39,910 bases of DNA from Isoptericola sp. (GCA_031180595.1 JAPSLQ010000010.1:1-39910), one strand, 5' to 3'. Counted from the first letter of the stretch, positions 29,981-38,665 are shown. The notes: generated by a model from the letters alone, not told the origin. Made by a program: numbers and translations.

Positions 29981-30625
29981 ATGAGCATCACGATCGACCC
30001 CGCCGAGACAGCCGGACTGGTGACCCGCGAGGTCCGCAGCGCCGAGCGCGACGGAGCACCCACGAAGATCGCCGTGGCCCGCCGCCGGTACGCCGCGGAG
30101 CGTGCGGACGTCTGGGACGCCGTCACCTCGCCCGAGCGGCTCCCCCGCTGGTTCATGCCCGTGAGCGGCGACCTGTCCGTCGGCGGGCGGTACCAGCTCG
30201 AGGGCAACGCGGGCGGCACGGTCGAGGAGTGCGAGGCGCCCGAGCGCTTCGCGGTGACCTGGGAGTTCGGAGGCGGCGTGTCGTGGCTCGAGATCCGCCT
30301 CACGGAGTCCGGCGACGGCACGACGCTCGAGCTCCTCCACGAGGCACCCGTCGACCCGGACAGGTGGGAGCAGTTCGGCCCCGGCGCGGTCGGCGTGGGC
30401 TGGGACCTGACGCTGATGGGCCTCGGCCTGCACCTGGAGACCGGTCAGGGCACCGACCCGGCGGCGGCGGAGGCGTGGACCGTCTCGCCCGAGGGCGTCG
30501 AGTTCGTCCGGCGTGCGAGCACCGGCTGGGCCGAGGCCGCGGTCGCCGACGGCGACGACCCGGCGGCCGCGCACGCCGCGGCCGAGCGCACGCTCGCGTT
30601 CTACACGACCGCGCCCGAGGCCTGA
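29981..30625 (+). CDS. SRPBCC-domain protein (AHSA1/START-like)
   Basis: A 214-residue protein with the AHSA1-type SRPBCC fold, a lipid- or ligand-binding helix-grip. IAVARRRYAAERADVWDAVTSPERLPRWFMPVSGDLSVGGRYQLEG is the family's diagnostic opening, and TWEFGGGVSWLEIRLTESGDGTTLELLHEAP follows. The C-terminal helix ends near residue 210. Catalytic activity is not evident. ATG at 29981 follows AAGGAG. Its stop directly abuts the GTG of the ArsR gene, making a two-gene operon. SRPBCC-ArsR pairs are common in actinobacteria, the regulator often controlling the pair in response to an unknown ligand. Confidence 0.9.
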   Translation: MSITIDPAETAGLVTREVRSAERDGAPTKIAVARRRYAAERADVWDAVTSPERLPRWFMPVSGDLSVGGRYQLEGNAGGTVEECEAPERFAVTWEFGGGVSWLEIRLTESGDGTTLELLHEAPVDPDRWEQFGPGAVGVGWDLTLMGLGLHLETGQGTDPAAAEAWTVSPEGVEFVRRASTGWAEAAVADGDDPAAAHAAAERTLAFYTTAPEA

Positions 30626-31027
30626 GTGGACCACGCCCCCGCACGCGTCTTCGAGGCGCTCGGCGACCCCGTCCGTCGCCGGGTGCTCGAGCTGCTCGAC
30701 TCGGCCGGCGAGCAGCCGGCCGGCGCGCTCGTCGGCGCGCTGCAGGAGCAGGCCCGCCTCTCGCAGCCCGCGGTGTCCCAGCACCTGCGTGTGCTGCGCG
30801 AGGCGGGCCTCGTCCAGGTGCGCGCGGAGGGCACGCGCCGCCTCTACACCGTCGACCCCGTGGGCGTCGGAGCGGCCCGCGCGTGGCTCGACCGGTTCGA
30901 CGACGCGTTCGCCCAGCCGCTCGACGCCCTCGAGACCGAGCTCGCCCGCGGGCGCCGGGAGCGACGTCGGGCAGGGCTCAGCGGGCGTGCTGGTGACGCG
31001 GGGCGTGATAGGGCTTCGGGAGCTTGA
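30626..31027 (+). CDS. ArsR-family winged-helix transcriptional regulator
   Basis: A 133-residue repressor-type protein. FEALGDPVRRRVLELLDSAGEQPAGALVGAL and SQPAVSQHLRVLREAGLVQVRAEGTRRLYTVDP are the ArsR winged helix, including the recognition helix at about residues 50-62. No cysteine metal site is seen, so it does not look like a metal sensor. It starts with GTG at 30626 right after the SRPBCC stop. The last 20 residues (basic, low complexity) overlap by 50 bases the 3' end of the convergent phosphodiesterase gene, suggesting that the tail was gained by read-through of an older stop. Confidence 0.9.
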   Translation: MDHAPARVFEALGDPVRRRVLELLDSAGEQPAGALVGALQEQARLSQPAVSQHLRVLREAGLVQVRAEGTRRLYTVDPVGVGAARAWLDRFDDAFAQPLDALETELARGRRERRRAGLSGRAGDAGRDRASGA

Positions 31028-32060
31028 GGTGGCGCTCCGCCATGATCGCGCGCAGCACGTCGGGCCGGTCCGTGATGATGCCGTCGACGCCGATGTCCAT
31101 CAGGGACTCGATCGTCGCGCGGTCGTCGATCGTCCACGGGACCACCTTCATGCCGGCGTCGTGCGCCGCGTCCACGAGCTCCTTCGTCGTGAAGGGCACG
31201 TAACCGGGGTCGTCGACGCCCCCGTTCTGCGGGTCGCCGTGCACCGGGGAGACGGCGTCCGCGCCGAAGGAGGCCGCCGCGGCGACGAACTTCTCCTGCA
31301 GCGAGCCGGGGAAGTCGTCGATGTCGATCCCGCCGAGCCACGGCGAGGCCCCGGGCCGGCCGGCCTGGAGGAACTGCTGGCCGTTGGTGAGGGCCACGAG
31401 CGGGAACCGGGGCTCGACCTCGCTCATGCGCATGAGGGCGCCCCAGTCGAAGCTCTGGATCGTGACCTGGTCGACCAGGCGTGCCGCGCGCACGTCGCGG
31501 GCGACGGCCTGGACGAACTCCTCACGCGGGGCGGTCTGCCACGGAGCCCCGGCCTCGACCTTCGTCTCGATGTTGAGCGTCACCTGACGGGCCCGGTAGT
31601 CGTTGACGAGCTGGAGCACCTCGGACAGCAGCGGCATCGGCTCGCCGGGGTGCACCTCCTGGCCTGGGAACTGCGGCTGGGCCAGGGATCCGCAGTCGAT
31701 CGTGCGGACCTGGGCGAGCGTGAGGTCCTTGATGTAGGTGGCGCCGGGGACGTACGGGAACTCGGGGTCACCCGGGAACGCGGGCGCGGTGTCGACGCAC
31801 TTGGCCGGGTTGGGGTCCCGGTCGTGCGTGACGACGGCGTAGCCGTCCTCGGTGACCTGCACGTCGAGCTCGAGCGTCGTGACGCCCAGCTCGAGGGCGT
31901 TCGCGAACGCGGGCAGCGTGTTCTCGACCGTGAGGCCGACGCCGCCCCGGTGCGCCTGGAGGTCGAACTCGCGGTCGGAACCGGCCGCGACGGCGGGGGC
32001 TGCGCCCCCGCACACGAGCGCCAGGGCCAGGGTGGTGGCGACAGTACGACGTGTGTCCAT
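30978..32060 (-). CDS. Secreted glycerophosphodiester phosphodiesterase
   Basis: A 360-residue exported enzyme that hydrolyses glycerophosphodiesters to glycerol-3-phosphate and an alcohol. A Sec signal peptide is clear: MDTRRTVATTLALALVCGGAAPAVAAG, with cleavage after AVA or AAG. The GDPD barrel carries AHRGG (H37), E46 in TVENTLPAF, E64 and D66 in TLELDVQVTEDG, and the second catalytic H79 in VVTHDRD. The C-terminal MKVVPWTIDDRATIESLMDIGVDGIITDRPDVL is the usual closing strand. The ATG at 32060 is chosen because it starts the signal peptide. No good ribosome site is visible. Its end overlaps the ArsR gene tail-to-tail. Confidence 0.93.
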   Translation of the reverse strand: MDTRRTVATTLALALVCGGAAPAVAAGSDREFDLQAHRGGVGLTVENTLPAFANALELGVTTLELDVQVTEDGYAVVTHDRDPNPAKCVDTAPAFPGDPEFPYVPGATYIKDLTLAQVRTIDCGSLAQPQFPGQEVHPGEPMPLLSEVLQLVNDYRARQVTLNIETKVEAGAPWQTAPREEFVQAVARDVRAARLVDQVTIQSFDWGALMRMSEVEPRFPLVALTNGQQFLQAGRPGASPWLGGIDIDDFPGSLQEKFVAAAASFGADAVSPVHGDPQNGGVDDPGYVPFTTKELVDAAHDAGMKVVPWTIDDRATIESLMDIGVDGIITDRPDVLRAIMAERHLKLPKPYHAPRHQHAR

Positions 32061-32144
32061 GGGGCGAGCCTGCGCGCGCCACGTTGCGGACGCCTGCACC
32101 GACGCTGACCGACGGATGACGGACGTGTGAACTCCCCTCGTCGG

Positions 32145-35100
32145 CTAGCGGAAGTCCCGCGAGCGGGTCTGCACCGGGACGCGCAGCGGGGCGAGGTGCT
32201 CGGCGAGCAGGTTGACCGCGCCGTCGGCCCGCTCGACCTGGCCCCGGACCACCATGGCGCCCGCGGTGCGCGCGACCGTGCGGAAGCGGCGCCACAGGCC
32301 GGGCGTGCAGATGACGTTGAGCAGCCCGGTCTCGTCCTCGAGCGACAGGAACGTCACGCCGCCGGCGGTGCCGGGCCGCTGCCGGTGCGTCACGACGCCG
32401 CCCACGGCCACACGCCGGCCGGGGTCGGTCGCGGCGACCTGCGCCACGGTGAGCACGCCGGCGCGCTCGAGCCCGTCGCGCAGGTGCTCGAGCGGTGAGG
32501 AGGAGTCGGGCGTGATGCCGGTGGCCCAGGCGTCGGCGACGTCGGTCTCGAGCCCGCTCATGCCGGGCAGCGTCGGTGCGGCCACACCCACGCTGACACC
32601 CTCGAGCGTGCCGGGCCCCTCCTGCCCGAGCGCGCCCGCGGCCCACAGCCCCTCGCGTCGCGTCACCCCGAGGCTCTCGAGGGCACCCGCGGTCGCGAGC
32701 GCCTCGAGCTGGGCGGTGCTGAGGTCGACGCGCCGGACGAGGTCGCGCATGTCGCGGAACCGCCCGTGCGCCTCGCGCTCGGCGACCACGGCCTCCGCCA
32801 GGTCCTTGCCGATCCCCCGCACGCCGCTCAGCCCGAGCCGGACGGCGAGCGTCAGGTCGGGCTCGGGCCCGAACGCGGTGTCGACGCGGACCGGGCCGGC
32901 GGACCGGGCCGGGGTCCCGCCGTCGGGCAGCCGCTCGACGCCCGCGAGCGCCCGCGAGGCGTTCACGTCCGGGCGCAGCACCGTCACGCCGTGCCGGCGG
33001 GCGTCGGCCACGAGCGACTGCGGCGAGTAGAAGCCCATGGGCTGCGCGGCGAGCAGCCCCGCGTAGAACGGTGCGGGGTGGTGCACCTTGAGCCACGAGC
33101 TGGCGTACACGAGGAACGCGAACGAGTACGCGTGCGACTCGGGGAAGCCGAAGTCCGCGAAGGCCTTGAGCTTGTCGTAGACCTCCTCCTGCACCTCGGG
33201 CGGGACGCCGCGCTCGGTCATCCCCGCCAGGAGGCGCCCGCGCAGGGCCTCCATGCGCTCGAGCGACCGCTTGGACCCCATGGCCCGGCGCAGCTTGTCC
33301 GACTCGGCGGGCGTGAAGCCCGCGACGTCGATCGCCATCTGCATGAGCTGCTCCTGGAACAGCGGCACCCCGAGCGTGCGCCTCAGGGAGGGCTCGAGCA
33401 GGGGGTGCAGGTAGGTCACGGGCGCGCGGCCGCGGGCACGGTCGATGTACGGGTGCACCGACCCGCCCTGGATGGGGCCGGGCCGGATGAGCGCGACCTC
33501 GATGACGATGTCGTAGAACGTCCTCGGCTGCAGCCGGGGCAGCGTCGCCATCTGCGCGCGCGACTCGACCTGGAACACCCCGACGGTGTCGGCCGCGCAC
33601 AGCAGGTCGTAGACCGCCGGGTCGTCGTCGGGCAGCCCGTACAGGGTCAGGTGTGCTCCACTGTGTTCTTCTATCGCCTCGAAGGCGTACCGGATCGCGG
33701 TGAGCATGCCGAGGCCGAGCAGGTCGAACTTCACCAGCCCCGCGTCGGCGCAGTCGTCCTTGTCCCACTGCAGCACCGTGCGGCCCTCCATGCGGGCCCA
33801 CTCGACGGGGCACACCTCGATGACGGGGCGGTCGCACATGACCATGCCGCCCGAGTGGATGCCCAGGTGCCGCGGCAGGCGAAGCATGCGCTCGGCCAGG
33901 TCGAGCACCGGCTCGGGGATCTGGCCCTCCTCCGCCGCCGACGCCGGCGCCTGCGCGGGTGCGACGTCGTGCGTGTCGGCGGGCCGGTCGTCCTGCGGCG
34001 TGCCGCGCAGCGTGCCCCACTGCTCGATCGACTTGGACCACGCGTCCTGCTGCCCGACGTCGTACCCGAGCGCGCGGGCGGCGTCGCGCACCGCGGACTT
34101 CGGCCGGTAGGAGATCACGTTGGCGACCTGCGCGGCGTGCGTGCGGCCGAACTTCGCGTAGACGTGCTGGATGACCTCCTCGCGCCGCTCGGACTCGATG
34201 TCGACGTCGATGTCGGGCGGCCCGTCGCGCTCCGGGGCGAGGAACCGCTCGAACAGCAGACCGTGCTTCACGGCGTCGACGGCGGTGATGCCGAGCGCGT
34301 AGCAGACCGCGGAGTTGGCCGCGCTCCCCCGGCCCTGGCACAGGATCCCGTTGACCCGGCAGAACTCGACCAGGTCGTAGACCACCAGGAAGTAGCCCGG
34401 GAACCCGAGCTCCTCGATGACCCGCAGCTCGTGGTCGATCTGCGCCCACGCGCCCGGCACGCGCTCGGTGTCCTGCGGTCCGTACCGCTCGACGGCACCG
34501 CGGCGGACGAGCTCGCGCAGCCAGGACGCCTCGTCGTGCCCCTCGGGCACCGGGTACGGCGGCAGGTTCGGCGCGACGAGGTCGAGGTCGAACGCGCACT
34601 CGGCCGCCAGGTCGGCACCGGTGGGCACCGCCTGCGGGTGCCGCCGGTGCAGCGCGAGCATCTCGGCCGCCGACCGCAGGTGCGCCGTCGGGCCGCCGGG
34701 CAGCCAGCCGTCCATCGCGTCGAGCGACGAGCGGGCGCGCACGGCTGCGAGCGCCCCGGCGAGGTCGGCGTCGCGCGGGCGGGCGTAGTGCGCGTTCGTC
34801 GTGGCCACCAGCGGCAGGCGCGCCGCGCGCGCGAGGTCGGCGAGGGCGTCGTGCAGGTCGGCGTCGCGCGGGTCGCCCGTGGCGGTGATCTCGACGGCGA
34901 CGTTGCCGCGCCCGAAGGCGTCGGTCAGCCGGTCGAGCTCGCGGCGCGCGGCCTGCGGGCCGTCGTCGGCCAGGGCGCGGCGGACCGCGCCCTTGCGGCA
35001 GCCGGTGAGCACGAGCCACTGCCCGCCCGACTCTGCCCCGAGCGCCTCGAGGCGGTAGCGCGCCTTGCCCTTGACGCCCGCGTCGAGGTGAGCGGTGGCG

Positions 35101-35450
35101 ATCGCCCGGGACAGGTTGCGGTACCCCTGGGCGCCGCGGGCCAGGACGAGCAGGTGGGTCGCGCGCGGGTCGGGCACGCCGGTGGGCTCGTCGAGGACGG
35201 GCGCCCCGCCCGGTGTGGGGGCCTCGAGGTGCAGCTCGGCCCCGAACACGGTCGGCAGCCCGACGGCCTTGGCGGCCTGCGAGAACCGCACGACCCCGTA
35301 CAGGCCGTCGTGGTCGGTGACCGCGAGCGCCTCGAGCCCCAGGCGCGCTGCCTCGGCCGCCAGCTCCTCGGGGTGCGAGGCGCCGTCGAGGAAGCTGTAC
35401 GCGGAGTGGGCGTGCAGCTCGGCGTACCGGGCCGGCGTCGGGCTAGTCAT
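32145..35450 (-). CDS. dnaE2: Error-prone DNA polymerase DnaE2 (ImuC)
   Basis: A 1101-residue C-family polymerase alpha subunit of the error-prone type. The N-terminal PHP domain starts AELHAHSAYSFLDGASHPEELA and has AVTDHDGLYG. The palm has PDIDVDIESERREEVIQHVYAKFGRTHAAQVANVISY near residue 408. FLVVYDLVEFCRVNGILCQGRGSAANS and the helix-hairpin-helix LSGVRGIGKDLAEAVVAER are also present. An OB-fold (AVGGVVTHRQRPGTAGGVTFLSLEDETGLLNV) lies near the end, and the C-terminus SRDFR is typical of DnaE2. It lacks the tau- and beta-binding extension of replicative DnaE. With ImuA' and ImuB it carries out SOS mutagenesis and lesion bypass. ATG at 35450 overlaps the imuB stop by 8 bases. Confidence 0.95.
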   Translation of the reverse strand: MTSPTPARYAELHAHSAYSFLDGASHPEELAAEAARLGLEALAVTDHDGLYGVVRFSQAAKAVGLPTVFGAELHLEAPTPGGAPVLDEPTGVPDPRATHLLVLARGAQGYRNLSRAIATAHLDAGVKGKARYRLEALGAESGGQWLVLTGCRKGAVRRALADDGPQAARRELDRLTDAFGRGNVAVEITATGDPRDADLHDALADLARAARLPLVATTNAHYARPRDADLAGALAAVRARSSLDAMDGWLPGGPTAHLRSAAEMLALHRRHPQAVPTGADLAAECAFDLDLVAPNLPPYPVPEGHDEASWLRELVRRGAVERYGPQDTERVPGAWAQIDHELRVIEELGFPGYFLVVYDLVEFCRVNGILCQGRGSAANSAVCYALGITAVDAVKHGLLFERFLAPERDGPPDIDVDIESERREEVIQHVYAKFGRTHAAQVANVISYRPKSAVRDAARALGYDVGQQDAWSKSIEQWGTLRGTPQDDRPADTHDVAPAQAPASAAEEGQIPEPVLDLAERMLRLPRHLGIHSGGMVMCDRPVIEVCPVEWARMEGRTVLQWDKDDCADAGLVKFDLLGLGMLTAIRYAFEAIEEHSGAHLTLYGLPDDDPAVYDLLCAADTVGVFQVESRAQMATLPRLQPRTFYDIVIEVALIRPGPIQGGSVHPYIDRARGRAPVTYLHPLLEPSLRRTLGVPLFQEQLMQMAIDVAGFTPAESDKLRRAMGSKRSLERMEALRGRLLAGMTERGVPPEVQEEVYDKLKAFADFGFPESHAYSFAFLVYASSWLKVHHPAPFYAGLLAAQPMGFYSPQSLVADARRHGVTVLRPDVNASRALAGVERLPDGGTPARSAGPVRVDTAFGPEPDLTLAVRLGLSGVRGIGKDLAEAVVAEREAHGRFRDMRDLVRRVDLSTAQLEALATAGALESLGVTRREGLWAAGALGQEGPGTLEGVSVGVAAPTLPGMSGLETDVADAWATGITPDSSSPLEHLRDGLERAGVLTVAQVAATDPGRRVAVGGVVTHRQRPGTAGGVTFLSLEDETGLLNVICTPGLWRRFRTVARTAGAMVVRGQVERADGAVNLLAEHLAPLRVPVQTRSRDFR

Positions 35451-37023
35451 ACAGGGCCTCCACCTGCCAGCGCCCCGCCGACTGGGCCAGCAGGAGCCCG
35501 CGCCCGTCGTCGAGCACGACCTGCAGGTGGACGCGGCGCGGGCCGGCGCACCACCACCGCTCGGCGAGCGGCCACGGGCCGGCCCAGCCGACGACCTTCT
35601 GCTCCTCCTCCTGGTCACGGTCGCCCCAGCGGACGAGAGCGGGCTCGCCGCTCGCGGCGAGGCGCACGTCGACGACGACGTCGCGCCCGGCGACGTCGAG
35701 CACGCGCGCGGGGACCGGCTCGGGCAGGAGGGTCGCGGGCGCGGGGCTCGGCAGGGCTCCGGGCCACGGCAGCCCGGGGTCCCGCTCGGGCGCGGCCTCC
35801 TCCCCGAAGGGCACCAGCTGCACGCGGTCGCGGGCGTCGCGGCCGCCCTGGATCCGGACCGTGAGCACGGCGTCGCCGCCGAGCAGGCCCTGGACGCGGC
35901 CGAGCGCCCGGCGCGCGCGGGCGTCCTCCCCGGCGTCGGGACCCCACAGGCGAGGCTGGTGCACGCCGGCGGGCGCGACCTCCTCGGCCGCCAGCCCGAG
36001 CCGGACGATCGGCGCGACGACCGGCACGTCGCGGCCGGGCGGCGCGCTCAGCCAGCCCTCGAGCTGCCAGCGCACGCGGTCGGTGATCCGGGCGGCGCTC
36101 ATGCCGCCCGTGGCGGCGTCGTCGGTGCGCCACACGCGCTCGAGCTCGCGCTCGGCGGTGTGCGCGGTGATGCGCAGCCGTCCGCACGCGAGCCCACGGT
36201 CGGCGAGCAGGGTGTGCAGCTCCTCGGCGAGGCGTCGCGCGGCGAACGTGGCCACGTCGACCCGCAGCGCGGGCGGGTCGAGCTCCTGGACGACGGCGAG
36301 GTCGGCCTCGATCCGGCGGCGCGCGGGCGGGCGCAGGTCCTCCCCGAGCGCGAGCCGGTGCGCCCAGGACCCGAGGTCGCCGAACCGGGCGCCGACGCTC
36401 CCGGCCGACAGCGCGGCGAGGTCGCCCAGGGTGCGCAGGCCGAGGCGCCACCACAGGCTCACGGCCTCCTCGACCGCGGCGGCGGTGGCCGCGTCGGTCG
36501 CCGCGTGCACGAGCTCGCCCACGGGCCGCCCGGCGAGGAACGCGGGCGAGGTGCCGGGCGGCACGACGGCGTCGGACCGGGCCGCGAGCACCGCGGCGAG
36601 CAGGCCGTCGGCGACCCCGACCTGGCACTCGTGCCCCGTCCGCGCGGCGACCGCGCCCACGAGCGCCTCCGCGAGCGCCCGCTCCGACCCGTGGTACCGG
36701 GCGGCGCCGTCGGCGGGCAGCAGGAGCAGCCCCGGGCGGGCGACCTCGAGCCCGGCGACGACCGTCTCGGCCGCGAGCGCCACGGGCTCGAACTCGCGCG
36801 CGTCGCGGGCGTCGTCGGCCTCGAGCAGGACGAGCTCGGGGCAGCGCTCCTGCGCCTGACGCCGGCGCATGCCGCGGCGCACGCCCTGCGAGCGCGCGAC
36901 GGCGGACACCGCGACCGTGGCGCCGGCGGCCATGACCGCGGCCGGGACGTGCGCGTCGAGGCCCGCGACGGCGAGGGCCGCGACCACGGGCCAGTCCGGG
37001 ACCCAGAGGACGGCCGTACGCAT
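35443..37023 (-). CDS. imuB: Y-family polymerase-like protein ImuB
   Basis: A 526-residue Y-family-like protein, the adaptor of the mycobacterial-type mutasome. The fold is visible from MRTAVLWVPDWPVVAALAVAG and the ARSQGVRRGMRRRQAQERCPEL finger region. The metal-binding acids of active DinB are missing: HxDMD is replaced by WVPDW, and the SIDE motif by RPGLLLLP. This matches ImuB, which is thought to be catalytically inactive and to recruit ImuA', DnaE2 and the beta clamp. A glutamine-containing clamp-binding motif was not confidently located. The ATG at 37023 shares one base with the TGA of the upstream gene (TGATG), and its own end overlaps dnaE2. Confidence 0.93.
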   Translation of the reverse strand: MRTAVLWVPDWPVVAALAVAGLDAHVPAAVMAAGATVAVSAVARSQGVRRGMRRRQAQERCPELVLLEADDARDAREFEPVALAAETVVAGLEVARPGLLLLPADGAARYHGSERALAEALVGAVAARTGHECQVGVADGLLAAVLAARSDAVVPPGTSPAFLAGRPVGELVHAATDAATAAAVEEAVSLWWRLGLRTLGDLAALSAGSVGARFGDLGSWAHRLALGEDLRPPARRRIEADLAVVQELDPPALRVDVATFAARRLAEELHTLLADRGLACGRLRITAHTAERELERVWRTDDAATGGMSAARITDRVRWQLEGWLSAPPGRDVPVVAPIVRLGLAAEEVAPAGVHQPRLWGPDAGEDARARRALGRVQGLLGGDAVLTVRIQGGRDARDRVQLVPFGEEAAPERDPGLPWPGALPSPAPATLLPEPVPARVLDVAGRDVVVDVRLAASGEPALVRWGDRDQEEEQKVVGWAGPWPLAERWWCAGPRRVHLQVVLDDGRGLLLAQSAGRWQVEALYD

Positions 37024-37730
37024 CACGCCACCACCCGCAGGTGCCCGGCCGGGGCTCGAGCAGGCACCGCGACCCGCGCCGGCTCGACGACGGTCGGCAC
37101 CTCGACGTCGATCTCCACGGGGCGCGCGGCGGCGCCCCGGCCCGTGCGCAGCACGCTCAGCGTCCGCCGGCGCAGCCAGCCCGCGCCGGCGTCGGCCCCC
37201 GCCCAGGAACCGCCGCGGGCGTCGAGGGTCACGTGCGCGCCCGGCCAGGCCGTGGTCGAGGCCAGGAGCGAGCCCCGCTCGCGCGCGCGGGCCGCCAGCC
37301 GCCGCCGGTCGGCGTCGGTCAGCGCCGCCCGCGGCCCCGCGACCACGACGTCCATGCCGTCGAGGAGCGCCGCGACGACGGCCGGCGCGTCCGGTCCGGG
37401 CCGGGGCACGAGCGCGGTGCGCTCGAGGGCGACCCCGACGTCGGCGGCCGCGAGCATGCCCACCGCGGGCGCCCCGACGAACGCCACCCACGCCCCCGCC
37501 TGCGAGGGCGCGGCCAGCAGCGCCAGCAGCAGCGACGTCGAGCCCCGGACGGCGAGCGTGCCGCCGCCGCGCAGCGCGCCGCCCGGGACCAGACGCGCCA
37601 GGGCGGGGTGCACGGGCCACGCCTGACCGTCGGCCGCGATCGCCGTGGTGCGCTGCTCGGCCTCGCGCAGGGCGGCCAGCGCGTGCGCGTGGCGGGCACC
37701 GGCCTCTCGCTCGGGGACGACGACGGTCAC
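37023..37730 (-). CDS. ImuA'-like protein of the SOS mutasome
   Basis: A 235-residue protein in the first position of the imuA'-imuB-dnaE2 operon. It has a weak RecA-like pattern (HPALARLVPGGALRGGGTLAVRGSTSLLLALLAAPSQAGAWVAFVGAP, then MDVVVAGP). The Walker A loop is degenerate (RGSTSLL in place of GxxxxGKT), as in mycobacterial ImuA', and no clear ATPase function is expected. Known ImuA' proteins join ImuB and DnaE2 in one complex. GTG at 37730 follows GGAGGAGG by about 4 bases; readings further upstream run through the LexA box and are rejected. It starts 30 bases from that box. Confidence 0.8.
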   Translation of the reverse strand: MTVVVPEREAGARHAHALAALREAEQRTTAIAADGQAWPVHPALARLVPGGALRGGGTLAVRGSTSLLLALLAAPSQAGAWVAFVGAPAVGMLAAADVGVALERTALVPRPGPDAPAVVAALLDGMDVVVAGPRAALTDADRRRLAARARERGSLLASTTAWPGAHVTLDARGGSWAGADAGAGWLRRRTLSVLRTGRGAAARPVEIDVEVPTVVEPARVAVPARAPAGHLRVVA

Positions 37731-37759
37731 GCGGCCTCCTCCCGGCGGTCTGGCAGTGT

Positions 37760-37775
37760 TCGAACGCGTGTTCGA
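37760..37775. promoter_or_regulatory. LexA (SOS) box controlling the imuA'-imuB-dnaE2 operon
   Basis: TCGAACGCGTGTTCGA matches the Gram-positive/actinobacterial SOS box CGAAC-N4-GTTCG exactly. The symmetry extends to 11-base arms on both sides of GCGT (37755-37780). It overlaps the expected transcription start of the operon, so LexA would repress it and DNA damage release it. A half-like copy, AGTGTTCG, is at 37785-37792. Confidence 0.88.
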
Positions 37776-37784
37776 ACACTCTCC

Positions 37785-37813
37785 AGTGTTCGTCGCCGCG
37801 GCTACCCTGTCAA
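37785..37813 (-). promoter_or_regulatory. Promoter of the mutasome operon
   Basis: On the minus strand TTGACA (37813-37808), a 17-base spacer and AACACT (37790-37785). The -35 is a perfect match. Transcription would begin near 37778, inside the LexA palindrome. On the other strand TACCCT (37803-37808) may be the -10 of the divergent fabG-like gene, so the two promoters overlap. Confidence 0.6.
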
Positions 37814-37878
37814 CCGCGCCGGTCAGCGGCACATGCACCGGCGCACCACCAGGCAGAACGACGAGGAGGTCGTCACCC

Positions 37879-38643
37879 ATGACCCGTCCCACCGAGCCCC
37901 GCACCGCGATCGTGACCGGGGGCGCTCGCGGCATCGGTGCCGCCACCGCCCGCCGGCTCGCCGCCGAGGGGCACGCCGTCGCGGTGCTGGACCTGCTCGA
38001 CGAGCAGGCGGCGCAGACCGCGTCGAGCATCGGCTCGCACGGCGGCCGCGCGCTCGGGATCGGCGTGGACGTCGCCGACGCCGACGCCGTCTCCGCGGCC
38101 GTGGCGCGCGTCGCCGACGAGCTCGGGCCGCCCACGATCCTCGTCAACAACGCCGGCATCCTGCGCGACAACCTGCTGTTCAAGATGACCGAGGACGACT
38201 GGGACTCCGTGCTGCGCGTGCACCTGCGCGGGGCCTTCGTCGTGACCCGGGCCGTGCAGTCCCACATGGTCTCCGCCGGCTGGGGCCGCATCGTCAACCT
38301 GTCGAGCACGTCGGCGCTCGGCCACCGGGGGCAGGTGAACTACTCCGCCGCCAAGGCCGGCATCCAAGGCTTCACCAAGACGCTCGCGATCGAGCTGGGC
38401 AAGTTCGGCGTCACGGCCAACGCCGTCGCGCCGGGCGTCATCGAGACCGACATGATCCGCGCGACGGCCGAGCGCGTCGGGGTGCCGCTCGAGGACTTCC
38501 TCGCCGAGGCGGCGAAGGACGTCCCGGTCGGCAGGGCGGGCCGGCCGGAGGACGTCGCCGCAGCGGTCGCGTTCTTCTGCTCCGAGGAGGCCGCGTACGT
38601 CTCCGGCCAGGTGCTCTACGTGGCGGGCGGCCCCAAGGCGTAA
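37879..38643 (+). CDS. FabG-like 3-oxoacyl-ACP reductase / SDR
   Basis: A 254-residue classical SDR most like 3-oxoacyl-ACP reductases. TGGARGIGAATARRL (about residues 14-28), NNAGILRDNLLFKMTEDDWD, SSTSALGHRGQVNYSAAKAGIQGFTKTLA (S, Y-x3-K) and PGVIETDM are all canonical, and GRAGRPEDVAAAVAFFCSEEAAYVSGQVLYVAGG closes the fold. The alternative is another 3-hydroxyacyl or ketone reductase, since no other fatty-acid gene is adjacent. ATG at 37879 is preceded by GAGGAGGT at an 8-base distance; longer starts would run through the LexA region. It is divergent from the mutasome operon. Confidence 0.92.
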   Translation: MTRPTEPRTAIVTGGARGIGAATARRLAAEGHAVAVLDLLDEQAAQTASSIGSHGGRALGIGVDVADADAVSAAVARVADELGPPTILVNNAGILRDNLLFKMTEDDWDSVLRVHLRGAFVVTRAVQSHMVSAGWGRIVNLSSTSALGHRGQVNYSAAKAGIQGFTKTLAIELGKFGVTANAVAPGVIETDMIRATAERVGVPLEDFLAEAAKDVPVGRAGRPEDVAAAVAFFCSEEAAYVSGQVLYVAGGPKA

Positions 38644-38659
38644 GGCTCGCGAGCCGTCC

Positions 38660-38665
38660 TACAGT
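38660..38665 (+). promoter_or_regulatory. -10 box of a probably leaderless promoter for the PEBP gene
   Basis: TACAGT, 6 bases, then the ATG at 38672. No ribosome-binding site is present in the 28-base gap after the fabG-like gene. Confidence 0.5.

Noticed and set aside
33650-33690. A slightly AT-richer patch inside dnaE2, considered as an insertion or hidden promoter
   Set aside because: It encodes a continuous, family-consistent part of the polymerase and has no flanking repeats.
32766-35864. A 1032-codon open frame on the plus strand opposite dnaE2 and imuB
   Set aside because: Arg/Val/Gly-rich, low-complexity translation with no domain; it mirrors the GC-biased third positions of the real genes.
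37023-38309. A 428-codon version of the ImuA' frame
   Set aside because: It would run through the promoter, the LexA box and the divergent fabG-like gene; the GTG at 37730 has a strong ribosome site.
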